Assembly (NCBI GenBank): GCA_965229095.1
Contig: OZ245855.1
Location: 2,976,001-3,040,000 of the forward strand
Source: Taibaiella sp965229095
GTDB taxonomy: Bacteria > Bacteroidota > Bacteroidia > Chitinophagales > Chitinophagaceae
DNA: 64,000 nucleotides
Direction of reading: 5' to 3'
In this document: positions 56,698 to 64,000 of the stretch, in pieces
Position numbering within the stretch: the first letter of the stretch is position 1
How the letters are laid out: each line of letters starts with the position of its first letter
Position numbers and translations under genes: made by a program
Notes under the pieces: model-generated
The model's database searches: none
The model's input: only the letters and a program-made list of their open reading frames with translations
What the model was told of the DNA's origin: nothing

Positions 56698-57798
56698 TTG
56701 GGAGAAAACAAGTCCATATTCAAAAAGCTGCTCCGGCGCAAACCGGCTATGGCCGCCCTCTGCCTGATCCTGCTCACTGCCCTGCTCGCCTTGTTTGCTT
56801 ACCCCCTGGCCCCCGATTCCACGCCTTTGGCCAATAATATGGTGGTAGAGCTGAGCGCAAGGCCTATGGGCTATAAGCAGGAATTTCTCCTGGTACCCAA
56901 ACACCGCAAGCCGGAACAGCCGGGCTGGGTCAACCGCCTTTTTACCGGCACCCCATCCAACTATGCCTACCTTCCGGTCAATGGCTATTACATCGTCAAC
57001 GATACAGTACTGGCCCGGCATCATATCGATGTCAATATGGAGGATACCCTGCGCTATAGCAGGGCTGCTCTTGAAATACCGGCGGGAACCCCTACCGCAA
57101 GCTGGGTCAAAGAACACCTTATCATCAGCAAGCAATTTCCACTCGGCACCGACCGTTATGGCCGCGATATCCTTTCCCGCCTGCTCATTGGCGCGCGGGT
57201 CAGCATTACCGTAGGTATTGTGTCGGTGGTCCTTTCGCTGAGCATCGGTATCCTGCTGGGCTCCCTGGCAGGCTGGTACGGCGGCAAGGTCGACAATGCG
57301 ATCATGTACCTCATCAATATGCTTTGGTCGATCCCTACCCTGCTCCTGGTTTTCGCCATTACGCTCAGCATAGGCAAGGGGTTCTGGGAAATATTTATCG
57401 CCATAGGCCTTACCTCCTGGGTAAGCGCGGCAAGGCTCATACGCGGACAGGTGCTTCAGCTCAAGGAGATGGATTTTATTATTGCCGCCAAAGCCCTGGG
57501 CTTTAAAGACAGCAGGATTATTTTCAGGCATATATTGCCCAACATCGCCGGACCCATTATGGTAGTGGCGGCAGCCAATTTTGCCACAGCTATCCTGGTA
57601 GAGGCGGGCCTGAGCTTTCTGGGCGTAGGCGTACAGCCGCCCACACCCTCCTGGGGGCTCATGATCAAAGAGCACTATAATTTCCTGATCGCCGGTCACC
57701 CGCTTCCGGCATTGATCCCAGGCATGGCCATCATGATCCTGGTGCTGGCGTTCAATATCCTGGGCAATGCATTGCGGGATGCTATCGATGTACGGTAA
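56698..57798 (+). CDS. OppC/DppC-like ABC transporter permease, orphan
   Basis: A protein of 366 residues starting with TTG; no ATG is in frame upstream before a stop. TM1 is about 18-36. Then comes a periplasmic insert of about 100 residues (about 40-140), larger than in normal OppC. TMs 2-6 follow, with the permease EAA loop MDFIIAAKALGFKDSRIIFRHILPN (split around residue 255-280). The family imports peptides or nickel. No OppA, OppB, OppD or OppF neighbour is in the window, so partners are elsewhere. Confidence 0.88.
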   Translation: MGENKSIFKKLLRRKPAMAALCLILLTALLALFAYPLAPDSTPLANNMVVELSARPMGYKQEFLLVPKHRKPEQPGWVNRLFTGTPSNYAYLPVNGYYIVNDTVLARHHIDVNMEDTLRYSRAALEIPAGTPTASWVKEHLIISKQFPLGTDRYGRDILSRLLIGARVSITVGIVSVVLSLSIGILLGSLAGWYGGKVDNAIMYLINMLWSIPTLLLVFAITLSIGKGFWEIFIAIGLTSWVSAARLIRGQVLQLKEMDFIIAAKALGFKDSRIIFRHILPNIAGPIMVVAAANFATAILVEAGLSFLGVGVQPPTPSWGLMIKEHYNFLIAGHPLPALIPGMAIMILVLAFNILGNALRDAIDVR

Positions 57799-57854
57799 TA
57801 CTGCCTGTTTTTAAAGGCAAATGATTATTCGCAAGAGAACCCATCATTTTCAAA

Positions 57855-57882
57855 TTTGCTAATTTGCTAATTACTATTTTTG
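57855..57882 (+). promoter_or_regulatory. Candidate serS promoter
   Basis: TTTG (57855-57858) and TATTTTTG (57875-57882) are 16 bases apart, shorter than the usual 19-21, so the -33 element is uncertain. The -7 match is full and lies about 39 bases before the ATG. Confidence 0.45.
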
Positions 57883-57921
57883 CAACCGTAAGCAAATCAA
57901 CATTTATATTAATCGACTTTA

Positions 57922-59196
57922 ATGTTACAGATACAGCTATTCCGCCAAAACAAGGAACATATTATTGAGGGGCTCCGCAAAAAACACTTCAAGGAAATAC
58001 ACTTGGTAGATGAAATTATAGCCCTGGACGAAGAAAAAAGAAATATCCAGCAGCAAAGCGAAACCCTTTCTGCGGCTTCCAATGCGGCTTCCAAAAGTAT
58101 AGGACAACTGATCGCTGCAGGCAAAAAAGAAGAAGCGGAACAAAAGAAACAGGAGGTAACCCAGCACCGCGAGCAGGCCAAAGAACTGGCCGCCAGCCTG
58201 GCTGCCGCCGAGCAAAAGCTGCATGACCTGCTGGTAAGCCTGCCCAACCTGCCCCATGCTTCCGTACCCGAGGGAAAAACACCGGAAGAGAACGTAGAGG
58301 TACGCGGAGGTGGTACCTTGCCGGAGCTGTACGAAGGGGCAGCGCCGCATTGGGACCTGACCCAGCAATACAACCTGGTCGATTTTGAATTGGGCACCAA
58401 AATCACGGGCAGCGGTTTTCCCGTATATATCGACAAAGGAGCCAGGCTGCAACGCGCCCTGATACAATACTTCCTCGATTACAATACAAATGCCGGCTAC
58501 CGGGAATACCAGGTGCCGCATATGGTGAATGAAGAGAGCGCTTACGGTACGGGGCAATTGCCCGATAAAGAAGGCCAGATGTACCATGTAACGGAAGATA
58601 AGTTTTATATGATCCCTACTTCCGAGGTACCCCTGACCAATATTTACCGCGACGAGATATTAAAAGCAGCCCAGTTGCCGGTAAAGATGACGGCCTATAC
58701 GCCTTGTTTCCGCCGCGAGGCAGGCTCTTATGGTAAAGATGTAAGGGGATTGAACCGCCTGCACCAGTTCGACAAGGTAGAGCTGGTACAGATTGCCCAC
58801 CCCGAACAATCTTACGAAGTGCTGGAGCAAATGGTGCAGCATGTGGAAGGCCTGCTACAAAGCCTGGAGTTGCCTTATCGTATCCTGCGTCTTTGCGGTG
58901 GCGATATGAGCTTTACGGCGTCCCTCACCTACGATTTTGAAGTGTACAGCGCGGCACAGCAGCGCTGGCTGGAAGTAAGCTCCGTATCTAATTTTGAAGC
59001 TTACCAAACCAACAGGATGAAAATCCGTTTTAAAGATGAAGAAGGGAAAACGCACCTTGCCCATTCCCTTAACGGAAGCTCTTTGGCATTGCCGAGGATT
59101 ATGGCCTGCCTGCTGGAAAACAACCAGCAAGCAGATGGTATTCATTTACCGGCGGTGTTGGCTCCTTATATGAATGGTACTACCTTGATCAATTAA
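57922..59196 (+). CDS. serS: Seryl-tRNA synthetase
   Basis: A protein of 424 residues. The N-terminal part (about 30-105) is the coiled-coil arm that binds tRNA-Ser. The class II core has motif 2 FRREAGSYGKDVRGLNRLHQF (split around residue 265) and motif 3 near the end (NGSSLALPRIMACLLENNQ). TSEVPLTN, GLNRLHQFDKVE and SSVSNFEAYQTNRM are typical. It charges tRNA-Ser in the cytoplasm. It is normal in length and a single gene, followed 50 bases on by the DUF4293 gene. Confidence 0.98.
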   Translation: MLQIQLFRQNKEHIIEGLRKKHFKEIHLVDEIIALDEEKRNIQQQSETLSAASNAASKSIGQLIAAGKKEEAEQKKQEVTQHREQAKELAASLAAAEQKLHDLLVSLPNLPHASVPEGKTPEENVEVRGGGTLPELYEGAAPHWDLTQQYNLVDFELGTKITGSGFPVYIDKGARLQRALIQYFLDYNTNAGYREYQVPHMVNEESAYGTGQLPDKEGQMYHVTEDKFYMIPTSEVPLTNIYRDEILKAAQLPVKMTAYTPCFRREAGSYGKDVRGLNRLHQFDKVELVQIAHPEQSYEVLEQMVQHVEGLLQSLELPYRILRLCGGDMSFTASLTYDFEVYSAAQQRWLEVSSVSNFEAYQTNRMKIRFKDEEGKTHLAHSLNGSSLALPRIMACLLENNQQADGIHLPAVLAPYMNGTTLIN

Positions 59197-59246
59197 GTGT
59201 CTCTTTTAGAGAGCTGCTTATTTTTTAACCCGGATAAACAAAGATT

Positions 59247-59672
59247 ATGATACAACGTATTCAATCGGTATGGCTCTTGCTGGCAGCACTCGTAATGGCT
59301 GCTGTTTTCTATTTCCCTACATACGTATTCACCGGCACCAGCCAGCTATCCCGTACCGTAGGCAACGACCCCCTGGCTATTATCCTGGCCGTGCTCAGCA
59401 TCGCGCTTAGCCTGGTGGCTCTTTTCCGGTTCAAGAACCGGAAAAACCAGATAAGCCTTACCTGGCTCAATATATTGGTTTGCGCCGGCATGCAGGCCTG
59501 GCTTTTTATAGGCATCAGCACTTTCAGGAGCAAGCTCGAAAACGCCACCACACCGGGCCATTACTGGATAGGCACTTTCCTGCCCCTGGTCACGCTGGTC
59601 CTTCTTTTCCTGGCCCGGGGCGGCATCCGGAAAGATGAAAAGCTGGTAAAATCCCTGGACCGTTTACGCTAA
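59247..59672 (+). CDS. DUF4293 membrane protein
   Basis: A protein of 141 residues with four membrane segments (VWLLLAALVMAAVFYFPTYV, LAIILAVLSIALSLVALF, TWLNILVCAGMQAWLFIGI, FLPLVTLVLLFLARGG). It begins MIQRIQSVWLLLAA, the typical start of the Bacteroidota-specific DUF4293 family. No function is known. The gene is 50 bases after serS and is followed by a terminator. Confidence 0.88.
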   Translation: MIQRIQSVWLLLAALVMAAVFYFPTYVFTGTSQLSRTVGNDPLAIILAVLSIALSLVALFRFKNRKNQISLTWLNILVCAGMQAWLFIGISTFRSKLENATTPGHYWIGTFLPLVTLVLLFLARGGIRKDEKLVKSLDRLR

Positions 59673-59693
59673 CACGTTATCCTTAAAAATACC

Positions 59694-59730
59694 TGCCGGA
59701 TTTTCAGCCTATGTTGATCCGGCATTTTTT
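59694..59730 (+). terminator. Terminator of the DUF4293 gene
   Basis: A 7-base stem (TGCCGGA / TCCGGCA), 17-base loop and a T run. recX starts 12 bases later. Confidence 0.75.
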
Positions 59731-59742
59731 ATATAAAAAACA

Positions 59743-60189
59743 ATGTCACAAGACCTGAAAGCTATTCAACATTATTGCGCCTACCAGGAGCGTTGCCATA
59801 GCGAGGTACGGAACAAATTGCTGGAACTCGGTTTCAGGGGAGGCGAGCTGGAAGAAGCTATCGCCTCCCTGATCGCCGATAACTTTTTAAACGAAGAGCG
59901 TTATGCACAGTCTTATTGTAGTGGAAAATTCAGGATCAAGCAATGGGGCAAACGGAAGATAGCGCAGGCATTGAAGCTAAAAAGGGTATCGGATTATTGC
60001 ATCAGGAAAGGACTTCAGGCTATTGACGAGACGGAATATTATCATATTTTATCTTTATTGGCCGATAAGAAATGGGAAGAGTTGCAGAATGAAAAAATGG
60101 AGTGGATACGAAAACAGAAAGTACAACGTTATTTATTACAAAAAGGCTATGAGCCGGAGTTGATTTCGGAGGTATTGAAAGCGCATTAA
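59743..60189 (+). CDS. recX: RecX-like regulator of RecA
   Basis: A protein of 148 residues with repeating three-helix units: AIQHYCAYQERCHSEVRNKLLELG, FLNEERYAQSYCSGKFRIKQWGKRKIAQALK (across residues 47-77), and KVQRYLLQKGYEPELI. These are RecX hallmarks (FLNEERYAxxxxxxKFRxxxWG). It is shorter than enterobacterial RecX and within the range of Bacteroidota. It inhibits or tunes RecA. recA is not beside it. Confidence 0.93.
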   Translation: MSQDLKAIQHYCAYQERCHSEVRNKLLELGFRGGELEEAIASLIADNFLNEERYAQSYCSGKFRIKQWGKRKIAQALKLKRVSDYCIRKGLQAIDETEYYHILSLLADKKWEELQNEKMEWIRKQKVQRYLLQKGYEPELISEVLKAH

Positions 60190-60283
60190 TCCACAAAAAG
60201 TGGAAAAATTTAATGCAACCATAATGTAATTTCAATATTTTTACATAGCGCACATTAAATAAGGCCCGCAAAGGCCTACAGAT

Positions 60284-60670
60284 ATGATACAGCAAGTAAC
60301 AGAAGGGGTAAGCATTACAGTAGAGACGTTCTATCAGCCGGAGCAGAGTAACCCGCTTAATTCAGATTACCTGTTTGCTTACAGGATCACCATCGAAAAT
60401 TTTTCTTCCGTACCGGTAAAGCTCCTGCGCCGCCACTGGCATATCCTGGATTCCAACGGTAACCACCGCCAGGTAGAAGGCGAAGGCGTAGTAGGTACAC
60501 AACCCATACTCGAACCGGGAGAAGCCTACCAATATGTATCGGCTGCCAGCCTGCGCAGCGATATGGGTAAGATGTACGGCAATTACAAAATGGAAAACCT
60601 GTACAATAAGAAATTGTTTTCGGTCGCCATACCGGAATTTGAACTGGTAGCGCCCTTCAAAATGAACTAA
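60284..60670 (+). CDS. apaG: ApaG family protein
   Basis: A protein of 128 residues, the family length, with an immunoglobulin-like beta fold: VSITVETFYQPEQSNP, YRITIENFSSVPVKLLRRHWHI, VEGEGVVGTQPILEPGEAYQYVS (split), and MYGNYKMEN. It is conserved in many bacteria and linked to metal or polyphosphate effects in some; the exact role is unclear. It is a single gene followed by a terminator. Confidence 0.95.
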   Translation: MIQQVTEGVSITVETFYQPEQSNPLNSDYLFAYRITIENFSSVPVKLLRRHWHILDSNGNHRQVEGEGVVGTQPILEPGEAYQYVSAASLRSDMGKMYGNYKMENLYNKKLFSVAIPEFELVAPFKMN

Positions 60671-60676
60671 TAAGAG

Positions 60677-60706
60677 AAGCCAAACGGATCACGTTTGGCT
60701 TTTTTG
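60677..60706 (+). terminator. Terminator of apaG
   Basis: A 10-base stem (AAGCCAAACG / CGTTTGGCTT) with a 5-base loop and a T run. Confidence 0.93.
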
Positions 60707-61059
60707 TTTTGCATGGTGGATCAACATTAATGAACTTCATCCCTGCACTTAATATGGTTTGCGTCCTGATCAGGAACAGAAGGCAGACCCGGGATAAAGA
60801 TCACCCTGCATCCGGGGTAAGAACCAATTACCCTCGATGTATAAACCCGGGTCAAACATAAGACTTCCCTGTTATGGGGTTACCCGCAATGTAAATGCGC
60901 GTTCATAAGGATAAAAAGTGTGCCTCTTCTTTTTAAATCCGCGAAAAACAGGATTCGGAACAAGCGTTCTTTCCTGCGAAAAACAAGGGCCCGTCCTGCT
61001 TTACCCCACTACAAAAGTGAAATAATTCCCAACAAGCCCCGGGCACGGGGTTTAGCTTC
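60707..61059. other. Intergenic region before the two-component pair
   Basis: About 350 bases. The regulator frame is open from 60920, but the basic leading segment does not look like a real N-terminus and the family start is at 61085. Otherwise nothing recognised. Confidence 0.5.
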
Positions 61060-61067
61060 TATATTTG
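61060..61067 (+). promoter_or_regulatory. -7 box of the LytTR regulator gene
   Basis: TATATTTG, a full TAnnTTTG match, 17 bases before the ATG at 61085. Its place inside the longer open frame supports the shorter protein. Confidence 0.55.
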
Positions 61068-61084
61068 TAAGCAAAACCTCATGT

Positions 61085-61831
61085 ATGCTCCGCGTATTGA
61101 TCGTAGATGATGAACCGATTATCAGGAAGGACCTCGAATCGCTGCTTAAAGCACACAAAGATTTTATAGTAGTAGGTGCCTGCGGCTCGGTTGCGGAAGC
61201 GCGTGTGCTGGTACCGGCTACCAACCCCGACCTGCTTTTGCTCGACATTCAATTGAGCGACGGCACAGGCTTCGATCTGCTGCAATCCCTGGGAAAGATC
61301 ACGTTTATGACCATCTTCATCACTGCCTTTAACCAGTTTGCCATTAAAGCCATTAAATACGGCGCCTTGGATTACCTGTTGAAGCCTATTGATGAAGAAG
61401 AGCTGACCGTAGCCCTGGATAAGGTAAGGCACAACAGGCAACAGGACCAGGATGTAAGGGAAAGTCTGGAAGTAACCCGGGCACACCTGAACGCGAGCGA
61501 TGATAGCACCCGCAGCCGTATTGTACTCCGCTCCCAGTATTTTTTACAGGTTGTGGCCTTTGACGAGATTATTTACTGCCAGAACGACGGCGGCTACACC
61601 CATTTTCATCTTGCAGATAAACGGAAAATAGTGGTGAGCAAATCCATTAAAGAATATGACGAATTGCTGCCCCACCGCACTTTCCTGCGCCCGCACCAAT
61701 CGTACCTGGTCAATGTCAACTTTATCGACCGTTTTCATAAGGAAGGTTACCTGATCCTGAAAGGCGGCGAAGAGATCCCGGTATCTACCCGGAAGAAAGA
61801 ACATGTCATTACATTTCTTACCGGAAGCTAA
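61085..61831 (+). CDS. LytTR-family response regulator
   Basis: A protein of 248 residues starting MLRVLIVDDEPIIRKDLESL. The receiver domain (about 1-120) has the acidic pair DDEP, the phospho-Asp in LLLLDIQLSDG (about 54), and the Lys in LLKPID. The LytTR DNA-binding domain (about 145-248) has FLQVVAFDEIIYCQNDGGYTHFHL (split), SIKEYDELLPHRTFLRPHQSYLVN and NVNFIDRF. It is paired with the kinase 12 bases downstream. The longer frame to 60920 is rejected. Confidence 0.94.
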   Translation: MLRVLIVDDEPIIRKDLESLLKAHKDFIVVGACGSVAEARVLVPATNPDLLLLDIQLSDGTGFDLLQSLGKITFMTIFITAFNQFAIKAIKYGALDYLLKPIDEEELTVALDKVRHNRQQDQDVRESLEVTRAHLNASDDSTRSRIVLRSQYFLQVVAFDEIIYCQNDGGYTHFHLADKRKIVVSKSIKEYDELLPHRTFLRPHQSYLVNVNFIDRFHKEGYLILKGGEEIPVSTRKKEHVITFLTGS

Positions 61832-61843
61832 GCTTAGTTGCCT

Positions 61844-63814
61844 ATGCCCTCACCTATGGACACACCACCCATCTGCGCCAGACTGCTTGTAACCTGTAGA
61901 AACGCCCTATGCTTTTTAGTGCTTGTTACCGGCATTCTTTTCGCTATTGCCTCCTGCACCGAAAAACCCAAGACAAAGCCACAGCCTGGCATGTCTTTCT
62001 CCGCAGAAGAACAGTTGTATCGTTCTTTTGTAGATGCGGCGCTCAGCTATAAAAATGACAGCTTCCTTAAACGGCTGGATTCCATTATGCCATCGGCCTT
62101 CCGGGACGATCATCGCATTATCGCTTACCGGCAATTCCTCCATGCCTTTAAAGTCTATAAAAAAGACCATGCAGATACTGCGGCTATGCTGTTTTCCCAA
62201 ATGCTGCAGTACAGCACTGTCGATACGGCAAAGGATTTCGATCTGATCACATTGAGGCAAACAGGCCTGCTGCGCGCCAAAATGGACGGCGGCGTCAATT
62301 CGGGCACTTTTGCATTATTACTCCCGATCATCGAGCTTAACGAAAAGTATCCTTCGCGGTATCGCTGGTGGACCTATAACCTGGCGGCCGAGGCCTGGTT
62401 CCGCTTCCAGGACCTCGGGAAATCGGAATACTATCTTAATCTTTCTTCCAGGTCCATTCCGGATACTGCCGATTACAGCTTAAGGGCGCAGTTCATGTCC
62501 CAGCATTCCCGTATAGAATCCACCAGGGAAAACTTCAAAAAGGCGCTGCTCTACGAAGACAGCGTTTATGCCCTGGCACAAAAGGCTGGCGACAAAAAGA
62601 TGCTGGCGATCTGCACGGCTGCCAAAGGCGTATTGTATATAAGGCTGGGCGACCGGAAAAAGGGCTATGCCTTGCAATTCGAGGCCTTTGAGCAAAAGAA
62701 GCAACTGGGTACGATGGACATGTTTACCGAATACCAGAATATGGCCTTTACCTTTTTTGATGAAAAAGAGTACAACATTGCACTCCGATATGGCAAAGAA
62801 GCGCTGGCCCTGGCCAATAAAAAGAATGACGAAGAACATATCTCCCTGGCCAGCGAGATCATCTCCAAATCGTACCAGGAGCTGAAGCAATACGATTCTT
62901 CTTTTGCCTATATGATCGCGGCATTCAATGCCAAGCTGCGTTTGAATGCCAACCTGCAGACCAAAGAGATTGCTGCATTACACCTCAATTATATCCTGAA
63001 GCAACAGAAACAGCGCACCAAAGAACTGGCGATAAAGAATAAAGCACAGGGCACGATCCTGAAACAACAACGTATACTCCTGGTCGCCTTTGGCTGCTCC
63101 CTCCTCCTGTCCCTGGTTCTGGCATACCTCCTGATGCGACAACGCAGGTTGCGCGCAGCAAATGAAAGCATGGAGCTGGAGCAACGCCTCCTGCGCAGCC
63201 AGATGGACCCTCATTTTATCTTCAATACCTTGTCGTCTTTGCAGGGATTTATCCGCAACAACGAGAACAACAAATCGATACGCTACCTCAACCAGTTTGC
63301 CAAATTGCTCCGGCTCAGCCTTGAGAATTCAAGAGAGGCTTTTGTTCCTTTACAACAGGAAGTAGAAGCGCTCAAAAACTACCTGAGCCTGCAATACATG
63401 CGATTCGAAGACCTTTTCGATTACCATATCCATCTTTACGAAGATTATGATGAAGATGATGTGCTGATCCCTCCTATGCTGCTGCAACCCTTCGTGGAAA
63501 ATGCCATACAGCATGGTATCCAGAATCTTGCTGTCAAGGGAAAAATCGAAGTAAGCATCCATAAAACAGAAGGTATCCTGCATTGCACTATCGAAGATAA
63601 CGGTAAGGGCCTGCAGCCCCCACAAAACCATACCGGCAGGCAATCTATGTCTACTGCTATTACGCGGGAACGGCTGGAAATACTCACTAAAAAGACAGGA
63701 AGAAAAGCCGACCTCAGGATTATTGACAAAGGGAGCGAAGGTAAGGGAAGCGGCATCCTGGTGCTTATGGACATCCCTTATATAGTAGCCGGCGAACGCA
63801 ACAAGAAAAAATAG
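61844..63814 (+). CDS. LytS-type histidine kinase with TPR-like sensor and lipobox
   Basis: A protein of about 656 residues. The ATG at 61844 is used; a TTG two codons upstream is less likely, and a further Met lies at 61856. Residues about 20-38 form a hydrophobic segment ending IASC, a lipobox, so the N-terminus may be lipidated outside the membrane. The sensor region (about 45-400) is helical and TPR-like (HADTAAMLFSQMLQY, YNIALRYGKEALALANKKN). A membrane segment (about 407-427) is followed by the His_kinase domain with the phospho-His in QMDPHFIFNTLSSL and the HATPase motifs (LQPFVENAIQHGI, DNGKGLQ). It probably senses a periplasmic cue and acts on the LytTR regulator in front of it. Confidence 0.93.
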   Translation: MPSPMDTPPICARLLVTCRNALCFLVLVTGILFAIASCTEKPKTKPQPGMSFSAEEQLYRSFVDAALSYKNDSFLKRLDSIMPSAFRDDHRIIAYRQFLHAFKVYKKDHADTAAMLFSQMLQYSTVDTAKDFDLITLRQTGLLRAKMDGGVNSGTFALLLPIIELNEKYPSRYRWWTYNLAAEAWFRFQDLGKSEYYLNLSSRSIPDTADYSLRAQFMSQHSRIESTRENFKKALLYEDSVYALAQKAGDKKMLAICTAAKGVLYIRLGDRKKGYALQFEAFEQKKQLGTMDMFTEYQNMAFTFFDEKEYNIALRYGKEALALANKKNDEEHISLASEIISKSYQELKQYDSSFAYMIAAFNAKLRLNANLQTKEIAALHLNYILKQQKQRTKELAIKNKAQGTILKQQRILLVAFGCSLLLSLVLAYLLMRQRRLRAANESMELEQRLLRSQMDPHFIFNTLSSLQGFIRNNENNKSIRYLNQFAKLLRLSLENSREAFVPLQQEVEALKNYLSLQYMRFEDLFDYHIHLYEDYDEDDVLIPPMLLQPFVENAIQHGIQNLAVKGKIEVSIHKTEGILHCTIEDNGKGLQPPQNHTGRQSMSTAITRERLEILTKKTGRKADLRIIDKGSEGKGSGILVLMDIPYIVAGERNKKK

Positions 63815-63979
63815 CTTTAGCAGCATAATGACCAGCAGAACGACGCAGGGAAAGGGAAGCGTATCATTCAGCAAAATTGCGGCTATCTTCCGTTGATACA
63901 GGTTGTATAAATCGCAGGTTTTAACCAGGTGTCCCATTTCCGGGAAAATGTTACATTTACGGCACCAACCCGCCGTACG

Positions 63980-64000
63980 ATGAAGATAAGCGCTAATCTT
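63980..64000 (+). CDS. Possible start of a further gene
   Basis: An ATG at 63980 (MKISANL...) opens a frame that leaves the window after 7 codons. A near-match -7 box (TACATTTA, about 63953-63960) lies upstream. This is too short to judge. Confidence 0.25.

Noticed and set aside
56686..57699. 337-codon minus-strand frame over the OppC-like gene
   Set aside because: Antisense shadow of the permease, which has a clear TM and EAA-loop pattern.

Overview
The window looks like a chromosomal segment of a Bacteroidota bacterium, most likely a member of the Chitinophagaceae (class Chitinophagia). The reasons are promoters of the Bacteroidota type (TTTG, about 20 bases, TAnnTTTG), type IX secretion (T9SS) C-terminal sorting domains on two proteins, a PorT homologue beside menG, many SusC-like or porin-like outer-membrane proteins and lipoproteins, and 16S/23S genes of matching character. 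Codon use and gene density are even. I see no prophage, transposase, integrase or CRISPR array.

Positions 1-11073 (minus strand) hold a five-gene operon, read from right to left: a large outer-membrane beta-barrel protein with a long coiled-coil insert, a secreted Fn3-like protein, a Skp/OmpH-like periplasmic chaperone, a lipoprotein, and a giant secreted protein with at least 1938 codons that runs off the window. The layout suggests a dedicated export or assembly system for a giant surface protein and is the best candidate for something undescribed. Positions 11639-13229 hold a secreted protein of unknown function and a papain-like cysteine protease carrying a T9SS tail. Next come a small Cys-rich ORF that looks like a RiPP precursor, a decayed 5S copy, and a complete rRNA operon on the minus strand (16S, tRNA-Ile, tRNA-Ala, 23S, 5S; 14398-19770) driven by three tandem near-identical promoters.

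Positions 20777-34500 are mixed: an M13 peptidase lipoprotein, aroQ, rpe, a DnaA-box cluster in a 650-base gap before dnaB, dtd, menG, porT, sodA, a putative metallopeptidase, an LGFP-repeat metzincin without a signal peptide followed by a HEAT-like protein, and three small exported proteins. Positions 34626-38338 are a haem-uptake pair (HmuY-like T9SS cargo and TonB-dependent receptor). Positions 38625-43820 are housekeeping genes on the minus strand (lgt, yajQ, metK, a DUF4878-like lipoprotein, a YiiX-like hydrolase, yqgE).

Positions 43994-63814 are mostly plus strand: a histidine kinase, an ArsR-like regulator, a helical-repeat protein, mutS, a region of duplicated intergenic repeats, a GNAT-nitrilase fusion, a small Ala/Lys-rich lipoprotein, a divergent ferredoxin/LuxC-like pair, a DegQ/HtrA protease, an orphan OppC-like permease, serS, a DUF4293 protein, recX, apaG and a LytTR-type two-component pair whose kinase begins with a lipobox. 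All calls are by eye from the sequence; rRNA ends are approximate.
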